Shown here: positions 1 to 8,022 of the stretch, piece after piece
Position numbering within the stretch: position 1 is the first letter of the stretch
Layout: every line of letters starts with the position of its first letter
From: UBA6926 sp045562535
Lineage (GTDB): Bacteria > Chloroflexota > Dehalococcoidia > UBA6926
Direction: 5' to 3'
Assembly (NCBI GenBank): GCA_045562535.1
Contig: JBJKVP010000004.1
Span: 1 to 64,000, forward strand
DNA: 64,000 bases
Translations under genes and position numbers: made by a program
The notes under the pieces: model-generated
Database searches by the model: none
Told to the model about the DNA's origin: nothing
What the model saw: only the letters and a program-made list of their open reading frames with translations

Positions 1-1
1 A

Positions 2-733
2 TTCCTAATAAAGTTCATTGGAAGTACATCTTCTTTTGCGACAGTGACAATCACATTTTTTATTGGAACTATTTTACTTGTCCCATTAAAAATTCCCCGC
101 ATAACAAGAGATACAGGCAATGTTATTCAAGAGCTAAAAAATGGGTTGCTCTTCATATCGAATAATGCTTTATTTTTCAATTTGATACTGCTTACTTTTG
201 TTGACAGTTTTTTTGGAATCGCCTATATGCAATTATTACCAATATTTGCTAAAGATATATTATCTGTAGGTCCTGACGGGATGGGATTACTTATGGGTTC
301 CTCAGCAGCTGGAGGATTAATAGGAACTTTTACTGCAGCGGTGGTGGTTCAAGGCCGGTGGCCGAGATTAATGTTAATCGGTGGGGCAGCCTTTTTTGGG
401 GTCTTTGTTTTGCTCTTTGCCATCAGCACAAACATTTGGTTATCTTTGACCGCCCTCTTTTTATCTGGGATTTTTAACTCGTTAACGATGATCACAAATC
501 AGACCATTTTACAGACTGCAGTTCCTGATGAATTAAGAGGTAGAGTTATGGGGGTCTTCAGCCTGACATATAGCCTTATACCGTTAGGAGGACTACAAGT
601 AGGAATTCTCGCCGATTTTCTTGGCGCAGAGATCGCTGTAGTTATAGGGTCAGTAGTTGTAATATTATTTAGTCTTTCACTACTAGTTAGGCGCCAATTC
701 AATGAAGCTGTTAAGAATTATGCGACCGTTTAA
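2..733 (+). CDS. MFS transporter, C-terminal part (5' end outside window)
   Basis: The frame is open from the first bases of the window, so this is the C-terminal ~243 residues of a longer protein. It shows alternating hydrophobic segments and short basic loops typical of the second half of a major facilitator superfamily permease. Features include a Gly/Ala-rich helix after the MGLLMGSSAAGG motif, an RGRVMG loop motif, and a final membrane helix followed by a short polar tail. The related MFS gene near 26 kb has the same arrangement, including an equivalent loop (QGRSMG). The substrate cannot be told from this fragment. It is followed by a 92-bp gap and fabI on the same strand. Confidence 0.8.
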   Translation, partial: FLIKFIGSTSSFATVTITFFIGTILLVPLKIPRITRDTGNVIQELKNGLLFISNNALFFNLILLTFVDSFFGIAYMQLLPIFAKDILSVGPDGMGLLMGSSAAGGLIGTFTAAVVVQGRWPRLMLIGGAAFFGVFVLLFAISTNIWLSLTALFLSGIFNSLTMITNQTILQTAVPDELRGRVMGVFSLTYSLIPLGGLQVGILADFLGAEIAVVIGSVVVILFSLSLLVRRQFNEAVKNYATV

Positions 734-825
734 TAGAATTTATGAACATCATGTCAGAAATCATTATATGGTTAAGTTTTGGTAACATATAGGATAGTAG
801 CAAACATAATTTAAGGAATAATACA

Positions 826-1602
826 ATGTATTCAATCGATCTTACAGGTAAAACTGCAATTGTTTTCGGCGTAGCAAATCATAGAAGTATTGCATGGCAC
901 ATAGCCCAGGCTATCGAGAGTGCAGGAGCAAAGGTCTATCTTACATACCAAAATGAAAGATTAAGAACAGGCGTAGAAAAGTTAGTTGATGGAAATAATA
1001 AAATGGATATTCTCGAATGCGACGTGTCCTCTGACAGCAACATCGAGGATACCTTTAATCAGATAAAAAGTAACAGCGATAATTCTCTCGACATTATCGT
1101 CCACAGCATAGCTTTCGCAAACAGAGAAGACCTAACTGGAGATTTCTCACAAACAGGAAGAGAGGGGTTTCAAATTGCTCTTGAAGTAAGCGCATATTCC
1201 TTAATACCTATTGCACGTTATGCAGCACCCTTAATGGGCGACGGCGGTAGCATTATGGGCCTCACTTTTTCAGCTTCGGATCGCGTGTTCCCAGGTTACA
1301 ATATAATGGGTACCGCAAAGGCCGCTTTAGAAAATGAAATCAAACAACTAGCATACGAACTGGGACCTAAAGGTATAAGAGTAAACGGTTTATCCCCAGG
1401 ACCGCTTGATACACTATCGTCTAGAGCAATTCATGGTTATGTGGATATGAAAAAAGTACAAGCTGAACGGTCACCCATCCAACGGAACATTACTCATGCT
1501 GAAGTTTCTTCTGCAGCGTTATTCCTGGCGAGTGATCTTTCAACAGGAATCACAGGTCATATCTTACCAATAGATGGTGGATACCAAATCGCAGGGGTAT
1601 AG
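826..1602 (+). CDS. fabI: Enoyl-[acyl-carrier-protein] reductase FabI
   Basis: A 258-residue protein of the short-chain dehydrogenase fold that catalyses the NAD(P)H-dependent last reduction step of fatty acid elongation in the cytosol. The N-terminal cofactor motif is the FabI variant (VFGVANHRSIAW), followed by LECDVSS and VHSIAFAN. The active site is the FabI-type Tyr-X6-Lys within GYNIMGTAK. The C-terminus has the usual GITGHILPIDGGY ending. The length is normal for FabI. An AAGGA Shine-Dalgarno at 813-817 supports the chosen ATG, 8 nt downstream. hisS follows after 81 bp; no functional link is implied. Confidence 0.93.
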   Translation: MYSIDLTGKTAIVFGVANHRSIAWHIAQAIESAGAKVYLTYQNERLRTGVEKLVDGNNKMDILECDVSSDSNIEDTFNQIKSNSDNSLDIIVHSIAFANREDLTGDFSQTGREGFQIALEVSAYSLIPIARYAAPLMGDGGSIMGLTFSASDRVFPGYNIMGTAKAALENEIKQLAYELGPKGIRVNGLSPGPLDTLSSRAIHGYVDMKKVQAERSPIQRNITHAEVSSAALFLASDLSTGITGHILPIDGGYQIAGV

Positions 1603-1683
1603 TAAGCTAATAAAACAACAACCAGTTCTAAATCAAGGCAGACAAAAATGAATAGCACAATTGCATAGAGAACCAAAATAGAT

Positions 1684-2979
1684 ATGACAAATTACAACCG
1701 CATACAAAATCCCCGAGGTACGCTAGATGTTCTACCAGAAGACCAATATTACTGGGACCTAGTTAGAAGTTCAGCTGAACAAATAGCGCAACAATTTGGG
1801 CACCAGAGAATAGACACGCCAGTTTTTGAGGCTACCAGCCTTTTCTCGCGCACCGTTGGAGAAGGAACCGACATCGTGGAAAAGGAAATGTACACATTCA
1901 ATGATAGGGGTGACGAAAGTTTAACTCTAAGACCAGAAGGAACTGCGCCTGTTTCCCGAGCCTATATCCAACACGGCATGCACTCAATGCCTCAACCCGT
2001 GAGGTTGTATTATATAACTCCAATATTCCGATACGAACGCCCGCAGTCCGGTAGATTTCGTCAACATTGGCAATTCGGTGTAGAAGCAATAGGAGATGAA
2101 TCTGCATTAATAGATGCTGAGGTAATACACCTCCTATGGTCATTCTTGGTATCTCTTGGTCTAAAAGACATAAAATTACTGATAAATTCCATTGGTGACT
2201 CTAATTGTAGACCTAAATATCTTGACCAATTGCAATCTTACTATTCAAAGTACAAAGAACAAATTTGTGACGACTGTAAAGTTCGTTTACAAAAAAATCC
2301 ATTACGACTGCTAGATTGTAAGCAACCCAGCTGTCAAACCATAAAATCCGATGCACCAAATATGATCGATCATTTATGCACCGAATGTAACGAACACTTC
2401 ACCTCTGTACGACAACTACTTGAGATGTGGCATATACCATACGACATAGATACAAATCTTGTTAGAGGTCTTGATTATTACACAAAAACCGTATTTGAAA
2501 TCCATCCGGAACGCTCAGGTTCTCAAACGGCTTTAGGTGCGGGTGGTCGATACGACGGGCTTATAGAACAGATTGGGGGTGCTAATACCCCGGGAGTTGG
2601 GTTTGGGTCAGGAATTGAGCGCATCATAATGAATCTAAAAGAACAAAATACTGACCTTAAAAATGATATTCCTCAGAAAATAAGTCTCTATATTGCTCAT
2701 ATTGGAGACGAGTCAAAGGAAATTAGTTTGAGATTATTAGGAACACTACGCAATCTAGGAATTCAAGTTAATGCTTCATCCAAATCACGGAGTTTAAAAG
2801 CTCAGCTACGGTCAGCAAACACGATGGGTGTCACACATTCTCTAATATTGGGGCCCGACGAGATCGAACACAAGCAAATTAAAATCCTCGAAATGGGATC
2901 CGGCGAAGAGTCTAAAATCCAAATTGATCAAGTAGAAACATATTTTCAGCAAAAGAATCGACAAACATTTAATAACTGA
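1684..2979 (+). CDS. hisS: Histidyl-tRNA synthetase
   Basis: A 431-residue class II aminoacyl-tRNA synthetase that charges tRNA-His. It opens with RGTLDVLPED and has class II motif 2 around FRYERPQSGRFRQHWQFGVEAIG. The two HisRS signatures follow: LVRGLDYYTKTVFE, and the GAGGRYDGL stretch leading into the GVGFGSGIERI motif. The C-terminal ~90 residues form the anticodon-binding domain (IHIGDE-like start, NASSKSRSLKAQLRSAN). The length is normal. The ATG lacks a strong Shine-Dalgarno (only AGAACC-like bases upstream), but the N-terminus fits the family. The gene converges on the grdB-like gene with a 10-bp gap. Confidence 0.95.
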   Translation: MTNYNRIQNPRGTLDVLPEDQYYWDLVRSSAEQIAQQFGHQRIDTPVFEATSLFSRTVGEGTDIVEKEMYTFNDRGDESLTLRPEGTAPVSRAYIQHGMHSMPQPVRLYYITPIFRYERPQSGRFRQHWQFGVEAIGDESALIDAEVIHLLWSFLVSLGLKDIKLLINSIGDSNCRPKYLDQLQSYYSKYKEQICDDCKVRLQKNPLRLLDCKQPSCQTIKSDAPNMIDHLCTECNEHFTSVRQLLEMWHIPYDIDTNLVRGLDYYTKTVFEIHPERSGSQTALGAGGRYDGLIEQIGGANTPGVGFGSGIERIIMNLKEQNTDLKNDIPQKISLYIAHIGDESKEISLRLLGTLRNLGIQVNASSKSRSLKAQLRSANTMGVTHSLILGPDEIEHKQIKILEMGSGEESKIQIDQVETYFQQKNRQTFNN

Positions 2980-2989
2980 ACCTATTTAA

Positions 2990-4276
2990 TTAAGTTTTTG
3001 GTACCTCAGAAGCAAGTGCATCTAACGCCTTCTGTACTATTTCTCTCCTGAGGGCTTTTTCATCCTCGTTAGAAATTTCAGCATCGCCCAACGGATAAAC
3101 AATTCCTTTCCCTTGCACTACTCTGTTCGAGCCAACCATTCTTGCTACCGGAGTAACGGCGGTTACTTGTGCAACCGGTATGCCTGCTTTTTCAAGTTCT
3201 ACTCCAATCGCAGCGCCGCTGCGAGTACTAGTTCCTCAAGTAGACGTTAAAATAACTGCATCTACACCTGCGCTCTTTAATTTTTGAGCCATTTCTTGGC
3301 CCAAACGCCGACTATTTGCGATTGGATTCGCTAAGCCACTTGTCGAAAGAAATTCTTCATAAACTTTCCCTATCGCACCAGCGTCTTCTAATTCTCTTAA
3401 AATATCAACTGGCACCAGTCGATCAGGGTCATCTAGAACATGTCGGTTATCGTAACCTCTATGCTGTACGTCATAATCTCCGGCTTTTAGATCATCAAGT
3501 GACTCTATATCGTAAGAGCCCCATATTTCAGCGGCAATAGGAGGCATATTATCTGGATTACCCTTAGGGACAAGGCCGCCATCTGTAACCACAGCTATGG
3601 TAGCGTTGCTTAAATCACTAACAGCTGCAGGTGCTGGAATTGGTTCAAAAGCTGTTTGAGTTAATTCACTTTTATAATTTTCACCACCTGTTTTAGCAAT
3701 TATCATGTTTAAAATCCTGGTCGCCGCATTTTCTTCCAAGACTTCATCTCGCACAATACCTTGCGCAATGTAACCCTCTTCTTCGGGATGCCCAATCTCT
3801 TCATCATTGTTCAGTTTGTTTAATATTTCTGACATCTTACCAATGACTTCACTCATAGCACCAACATTGGTCCCCGAATCAATTATATAAATCTCTTGCC
3901 TGAAAAGATCCACTCCAGGATTTTCCTCAGCCATCCCAGTAACCACAGGTATACCTACTTGAGCACTCACTGCCGCACACATAGCACCTGCTGCAACCCC
4001 ATATCTTCCCGCTTCGAAACAAGGTCCGGCAACAAAAAGATCAGCCTTTGCTTCCTTGACTGCATTAACAACATAGTCTGTAATTTCATCCAAATTTTCA
4101 GCAGCGTAATTGTCACCACAAATAACAGTTGTGATTACTTCAGAGTCACCACCAATCAATTGTTGAAGAAGTCGCCCAGGCCCAACTGCTCCCTCTTGCG
4201 AAGAAACTCCGGTGCTAGCGAACTCTTCGCCTCCAACACCACCGAAAAACTGGTTTAGATAATGAACAACACGCAT
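2990..4276 (-). CDS. grdB: Selenoprotein B of glycine/sarcosine/betaine reductase family (GrdB-like), UGA = Sec
   Basis: A 428-residue protein read through an in-frame TGA at 3236-3238, which encodes Sec347. Upstream of the UGA it reads VDAVILTST, exactly the GrdB context. Downstream the same frame stays open for 81 more codons and encodes GrdB-type sequence (EKAGIPV, SNRVVQGKGIVYPLGDAE, ALRREIVQKAL) to a TAA. The family removes the amino group from glycine, sarcosine or betaine with Sec as nucleophile. The start is the ATG at 4276, giving MRVVHYLNQFFGGVGGEE like known GrdB, with AAGGAG just upstream. Odd point: residues after Sec read GTSTRSGAA, whereas clostridial GrdB, as I recall it, has Cys in place of both Ser. 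It lies 46 bp downstream of grdE on the same strand. Confidence 0.88.
3208..3224 (-). promoter_or_regulatory. Candidate bacterial SECIS hairpin for grdB
   Basis: Twelve bases after the UGA (minus strand), a 7-bp perfect inverted repeat TCGCAGC/GCTGCGA encloses a GGC loop. Its loop lies 19-21 nt from the UGA. Known bacterial SECIS elements lie within coding sequence, some 16-37 nt after the UGA, often with G residues in the apical loop. This is a hand fold with no energy calculation. Confidence 0.55.
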
Positions 4277-4322
4277 ATCAATTCTCCTTACTAAGCTTAA
4301 CTTATACTTGAAGCGTTGGATT

Positions 4323-5588
4323 TCAATAGACCGTAGCCCTAATTTTAGATGCTCCTTGTTGATTGGTAATTCCACATAGAGCACCACCTTCTATATAGGT
4401 CATATTTTTTAACATAGCCTCTACCTCCGGTGTTCCAGCTATAATCCTTTTAGGAACACCAACATCCCATCCAGTATCTCCGCCTCCACCATACACAACA
4501 GCATCAACTTCAGGATAATTAAATAGCATTGCCGACTCAGCTTTGCGGTCACCAGAGGAATCAGACACCTGCACTACTGTAGGCATCCCCATACTTTCAC
4601 ACAATCGAGCGGTTTCCCCCATATCTACATGAGGTGCTCCACCTCCATATTTTGTTAGAACAACACCATCAGCATTTAAAACAGATTTCGCCATGTTAGC
4701 AGCTAACATGCAATTACGATTCCTATCTACTTCTTTCGAAGCTGCTACCATCACAATAACTCCTGCAAAAGTGATTTCCTTCGACCGATGCCTAGCTAGT
4801 AGTTCTTTAATCAAAGGATGGTTCTGATAAAAATAAGTTTCTACTCTCATAACCCAGTAAGATGCAACTAGTGCTCCATCAAGGATTTCATTTGGATTCA
4901 ATATAATTGGCATCATTCCTTCAGTATTACTTCCATATAGAATAGGCTCATCTTCTTCAACAGTCATTTGATGCCCGTGAATCTGAGCAATATAAGCAAC
5001 ACGAGGAATACCGGATCTCGAATCATCTTCAGTCTCGTTGAGGTCATATATTTCCAAATCGTCCGACCGCAAGCCTTGAGCGACATTAGCGAGATAAACG
5101 GATGCTTTGACAGACAACATTCGTAATACATTTTGTGTGACATGCCTCGGAGAATCGTCCAAGAGTTTTGGAGATAAAACTATGTGATGTAAATTACCAT
5201 AAGGGCTTGCATCTGCAGCTTCCCCTTCCATCTCTAATAGTTTTGATGTTATCCCAGGAAACGCGCTTGGGTCGATAATTGTTACAGCTGACCCCCTAAG
5301 AACATGGGTGGATCCTTGGCCAGCCAACGCAAATGGGCCCAATAATCCTGGAAAATCGCTGCCCGACCCGGTCTCTTTTGCTCTTGGCTCAACAATATCA
5401 AAAACAACGCCTATTCGACAGGATTCGCCAGGGTTCGCAATTTGTATATCAATATCTTGGATTCTCCTGTCTTCCATTAGATGTTCTTTCAATTCATCGT
5501 GGTTTATAGTCAACAATTTCCCTGAAAGAACCGTAGAGTCTCCAAATACCATGTCTTCTATATCGTGATTGATTATTTCTAATTCCAT
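4323..5588 (-). CDS. grdE: Glycine/sarcosine/betaine reductase component B substrate-binding subunit (GrdE-like)
   Basis: A 421-residue protein of the GrdE/PrdA proprotein family, which with GrdB forms substrate-activating component B. Recognisable features are EIINHDIEDMVFG at the N-terminus, DDSPRHVTQNV, NPNEILDGALVASY, the HPLIKELLARH segment and a Gly-rich YGGGAPHVD motif. In clostridial GrdE the protein is cut at an internal Cys near residue 242, giving a carbonyl cofactor. Here that region (residues 236-252) contains no Cys; the nearest is C293 (NRNCM). The start at 5588 is supported by GGGAGG 5 nt upstream. It shares an operon with grdB and diverges from grdC. Family assignment is firm; substrate is not known. 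Confidence 0.8.
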   Translation of the reverse strand: MELEIINHDIEDMVFGDSTVLSGKLLTINHDELKEHLMEDRRIQDIDIQIANPGESCRIGVVFDIVEPRAKETGSGSDFPGLLGPFALAGQGSTHVLRGSAVTIIDPSAFPGITSKLLEMEGEAADASPYGNLHHIVLSPKLLDDSPRHVTQNVLRMLSVKASVYLANVAQGLRSDDLEIYDLNETEDDSRSGIPRVAYIAQIHGHQMTVEEDEPILYGSNTEGMMPIILNPNEILDGALVASYWVMRVETYFYQNHPLIKELLARHRSKEITFAGVIVMVAASKEVDRNRNCMLAANMAKSVLNADGVVLTKYGGGAPHVDMGETARLCESMGMPTVVQVSDSSGDRKAESAMLFNYPEVDAVVYGGGGDTGWDVGVPKRIIAGTPEVEAMLKNMTYIEGGALCGITNQQGASKIRATVY

Positions 5589-5620
5589 CATCGCCTCCCA
5601 TCGGCATGAGCCTACCCTCA

Positions 5621-5650
5621 TTGACACACGTTATGTCGACTTGGTAGTCT
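5621..5650 (+). promoter_or_regulatory. Possible divergent promoter for grdC-grdA
   Basis: TTGACA at 5621-5626 is followed after 18 nt by TAGTCT at 5645-5650, about 66 nt before the grdC start. The -35 is perfect but the -10 is weak. The overlap with the opposite promoter would allow joint control of both halves of the reductase locus. Confidence 0.3.
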
Positions 5651-5657
5651 CTGTCAA
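5630..5657 (-). promoter_or_regulatory. Predicted sigma70-type promoter for grdE-grdB
   Basis: On the minus strand TTGACA (complement of 5652-5657) is followed after 16 nt by CATAAC (complement of 5630-5635), about 42 nt upstream of the grdE ATG. It overlaps a second promoter-like pair on the other strand. Motif reading only. Confidence 0.45.
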
Positions 5658-5715
5658 CAGATAGATCGTTTTCAAATAGCTACATAAGACGATTAATGAA
5701 AGGTTTGAGTGCAAA

Positions 5716-7158
5716 GTGCTAAACCCTGTTATAAAAGACGTAAAATTTTTTATGGCTCACACACCTGGATTAGTGCGTCATGGATCTAAGCCATCAAGAG
5801 AAATCAAAAAAAACCCTGAAACCTTAGATTTGATACAAGCAAGCCTCAGATCCTTTACTGATGCGGTATCCTATGCGCCTCACCAAGTTATGCTAGGTAA
5901 TATTTATCCTGATGACCTCTCAGAGCTACAATCCCCGTGGTACGAAAATCTGACAGATAACTCTCCTAATAAGGGGCCGCATGGTGAACTGGTGGGGGAA
6001 GAGGTTTTTTATGGTCTAATGAAAAGTGTAGATGATTTTGGTCTTGTATCTATCGAAGAGAATTTTGCACAAAGAACACGCAGCAGCATCGATAAAATGA
6101 ACTACCTCTCAAAAGAAGCATTACAAAAAATAGAGGGGGCCCCACTATCTGAAATAGAAAAACGACTAGCGGAAGACGAGAATGTCTTGCCATTAGCTCT
6201 CGGAACCGGAGAGATCATCGGATTTGTTTCTACTGATTATGCAGAAGATCCTTCCTTGTCACCCGATATATTGTTGGAAAACCTCACTGTGAAAGCAACA
6301 GCTACTATGGCACTCAAATCGGTTCTTGAATCAAATGCTGTGGATCCTGAAAGTATTGACTACGTTATAGGATCCGGGGAAGAAGCCATCGGAGATCGAT
6401 ATAATCGAGGAGGGGGTAACCTTGCAAAAGCAGTAGCCGAAGCAGCCGGGTGTATGCAATCAACTGGAGCTGATATAAAAGCGTTCTGTTGTGCTCCAGT
6501 ACATGCAACTGTAGTTGGTGGCAGTTTAATAACATCTGGTGTTTTCCCAAATATAGCAGTAATAGGGGGATGCTCTCTAGCAAAACTTGGCATGAAATAC
6601 CAAGGCCATTTAAAAAAAGGGATTCCTGTTATGGAAGACGTTTTAGTGGGGTTTGCGATATTGTTGGGACCCGATGACCAAACGAGCCCGATTTTGAGGT
6701 TGGATAGCGTAGGACGCCATACAGTAGCAGCTGGATCGATTCAGCAAAAAATTGTTGAAGCCCTCGTCCAAGATCCTCTATCTAGAGTAGGTTTAAAATT
6801 CCAGGACATCGGAAAGTACGCGACTGAAATGCACAACCCTGAGATAACGGATACTGCTGGTAGTGGTAACGTACCACAAACTAATTATAGATTAATCGCA
6901 GCTTTGGCTGCATTAAATGGTGAAATTGAAACAGGATCGAAATCCAGGGATGCATTTGTGAAAACTCACGGGATGCCAGGGTTCTCTCCTACCCAAGGTC
7001 ACGTAGCCTCGGCAATACCATTTCTAGGACATGCACTCGATGATCTAAAAAACGGGAAATATCAATACTCCATGTTCCTCGCAAAAGGAAGCCTATTTTT
7101 AGGTAGGATGACTCATATGTCTGATGGGGAATCATTTATTCTTGAGAAAAATCATTGA
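5716..7158 (+). CDS. grdC: Glycine reductase complex component C subunit beta-like (GrdC)
   Basis: A 480-residue protein of the GrdC family, whose fold resembles thiolase/ketoacyl synthase III and which in clostridia takes the Sec-bound carboxymethyl product to an acetyl thioester. Matches include PVIKDVKFFMAHTP at the start, APHQVMLGNIYPDDL, GEIIGF, the paired cysteines C258-C259 (AFCCAPVHA) and THGMPGFSPTQGHVASA near the end. A GTG start at 5716 restores the conserved N-terminus and has AAAGG upstream; an internal ATG at 5752 would cut it off. The partner subunit GrdD, which releases acetyl phosphate, is not in the window. grdA starts 40 bp downstream. Confidence 0.85.
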   Translation: MLNPVIKDVKFFMAHTPGLVRHGSKPSREIKKNPETLDLIQASLRSFTDAVSYAPHQVMLGNIYPDDLSELQSPWYENLTDNSPNKGPHGELVGEEVFYGLMKSVDDFGLVSIEENFAQRTRSSIDKMNYLSKEALQKIEGAPLSEIEKRLAEDENVLPLALGTGEIIGFVSTDYAEDPSLSPDILLENLTVKATATMALKSVLESNAVDPESIDYVIGSGEEAIGDRYNRGGGNLAKAVAEAAGCMQSTGADIKAFCCAPVHATVVGGSLITSGVFPNIAVIGGCSLAKLGMKYQGHLKKGIPVMEDVLVGFAILLGPDDQTSPILRLDSVGRHTVAAGSIQQKIVEALVQDPLSRVGLKFQDIGKYATEMHNPEITDTAGSGNVPQTNYRLIAALAALNGEIETGSKSRDAFVKTHGMPGFSPTQGHVASAIPFLGHALDDLKNGKYQYSMFLAKGSLFLGRMTHMSDGESFILEKNH

Positions 7159-7198
7159 ACGCTATAAAGTATTAAATGTAAGTAGATTGGAGGCTAAC

Positions 7199-7660
7199 GT
7201 GGATTTAAAAGGAAAGAACGTAATCATAGTAGGTGAACGTGATGGTGTTCCAGGTCCGGCTATTGAAACTTTAGTGAAAAGTGTAGGAGGAACCCCTGCC
7301 TTAGTCCAAACTCAATGCTTTGTTTGAACGTCAGCAGGAGCGCTTGACCTGGAAGGTCAAGATGAAATTAAAGCAACTGTTGATGCAAAAGGCACCGAAA
7401 ATATGGTGGTAATCCTTGGATCTCCGACTCCGGAAAGCGCAGAAGTATATGCGAAAACTGTTACAGAGGGAGATCCTTCATGGGTTGGACCATTAGCAGG
7501 CGTTGCGCTTAAACTTCCTGTTTATCATGTATTAGAGCCTGAGGTTAAGTCACAATTTGATCAACAAATGTATGCGGATCAAGTAGGAATCATGGAATCA
7601 GTTCTTGATACAGATGATTTAATCGATGTAGTCAGCAAAGTCAGAAATGAACAACAGTAG
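7199..7660 (+). CDS. grdA: Glycine reductase selenoprotein A (GrdA), UGA = Sec
   Basis: A 153-residue small selenoprotein with an in-frame TGA at 7325-7327 giving Sec43. The sequence before it (VIIVGERDGVPGPAIETLVKS, then TQCFV) and after it (TSAGALDLEGQDEIK, GPLAGVALKLPVYHVLEPE) matches GrdA on both sides. The redox pair is C40-x-x-Sec43. GrdA shuttles the selenoether intermediate from component B to component C and is then re-reduced by a thioredoxin-type donor. The GTG start at 7199 has TTGGAGG upstream with good spacing. Read without recoding it would look like two unrelated fragments. It lies in an operon between grdC and a Sec glutaredoxin-like gene. Confidence 0.93.
7343..7361 (+). promoter_or_regulatory. 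Candidate bacterial SECIS hairpin for grdA
   Basis: Fifteen bases after the grdA UGA, CTTGACCT (7343-7350) pairs perfectly with AGGTCAAG (7354-7361) around a GGA loop. Distance and G-containing apical loop agree with the known bacterial SECIS pattern needed for SelB binding. Folded by eye. Confidence 0.6.
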
Positions 7661-7701
7661 CATAGCGAATCTTTAGCTAATACTGAATTAGGAGGTCAAC
7701 A

Positions 7702-7950
7702 GTGGTGAATGAAGAAGGCATTGTCCTTTATACAAAAGTCGATGAGTGACCGAGTTGTGTTGAAGCGAAAGATTTTCTTATCGCCAATGAAATAGACTAC
7801 ACCGTAAAGGATGTTGTTGAGAATCGCGAATTCATGATGGAATTAGTAAATAATTATCGTCTTATGTCTGTTCCAGTACTTATAGTAAACGGAGGAGACC
7901 CTATAGTAGGATTTGATAGAGCCGCATATTCCAAAGCTCTCGGTATCTAA
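7702..7950 (+). CDS. Small glutaredoxin/thioredoxin-like selenoprotein with U-P-S-C motif
   Basis: An 82-residue reading frame interrupted by TGA at 7747-7749. Read as Sec16 it gives YTKVDEUPSCVEAKDFL, the N-terminal strand and active site of a glutaredoxin in which the first Cys of CPxC is Sec. The rest fits the fold: a second strand (IDYTVKDVV), the cis-Pro segment MSVPVLIVNG and GFDRAAYSKAL. Two tandem GTG codons begin it, with GGAGG at 7691-7695; the first is better spaced. It lies 41 bp after grdA, so it may reduce GrdA or GrdB. No homolog was checked; the call rests on the motif, the fold pattern and the two neighbouring Sec genes. Confidence 0.75.
7765..7784 (+). promoter_or_regulatory. 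Weak candidate SECIS hairpin for the glutaredoxin-like gene
   Basis: GCGAAAGA (7765-7772) can pair with TCTT and TCGC (7776-7784) around a TTT loop, with one bulged A at 7780. It begins 15 nt after the UGA, the same offset as in grdA. The loop lacks G residues, so support is weaker than for the other two. Confidence 0.3.
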
Positions 7951-8022
7951 TAATTCTAAGTTAAGGATGTAAGTCCAACATATAGTATTAATTAACTTGT
8001 TACGTTATAGTGTCGAAATGAT

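Noticed and set aside
3236..4387. GrdB-like gene ending at the TGA 3236-3238, with a start at 4387
   Set aside because: The frame continues with 81 codons of GrdB-type sequence after the TGA, and the ATG at 4276 has AAGGAG and matches the family N-terminus.
7124..7660. Two separate short genes or a broken pseudogene
   Set aside because: Both parts are in one frame joined by a single TGA in the exact GrdA selenocysteine context, with a SECIS-like hairpin after it.
2990..7950. Genome-wide reassignment of UGA to Trp or Gly
   Set aside because: TGA ends many other clear genes here (for example hisS, grdC-like, TatD-like), and the three UGAs sit at known or plausible Sec sites.
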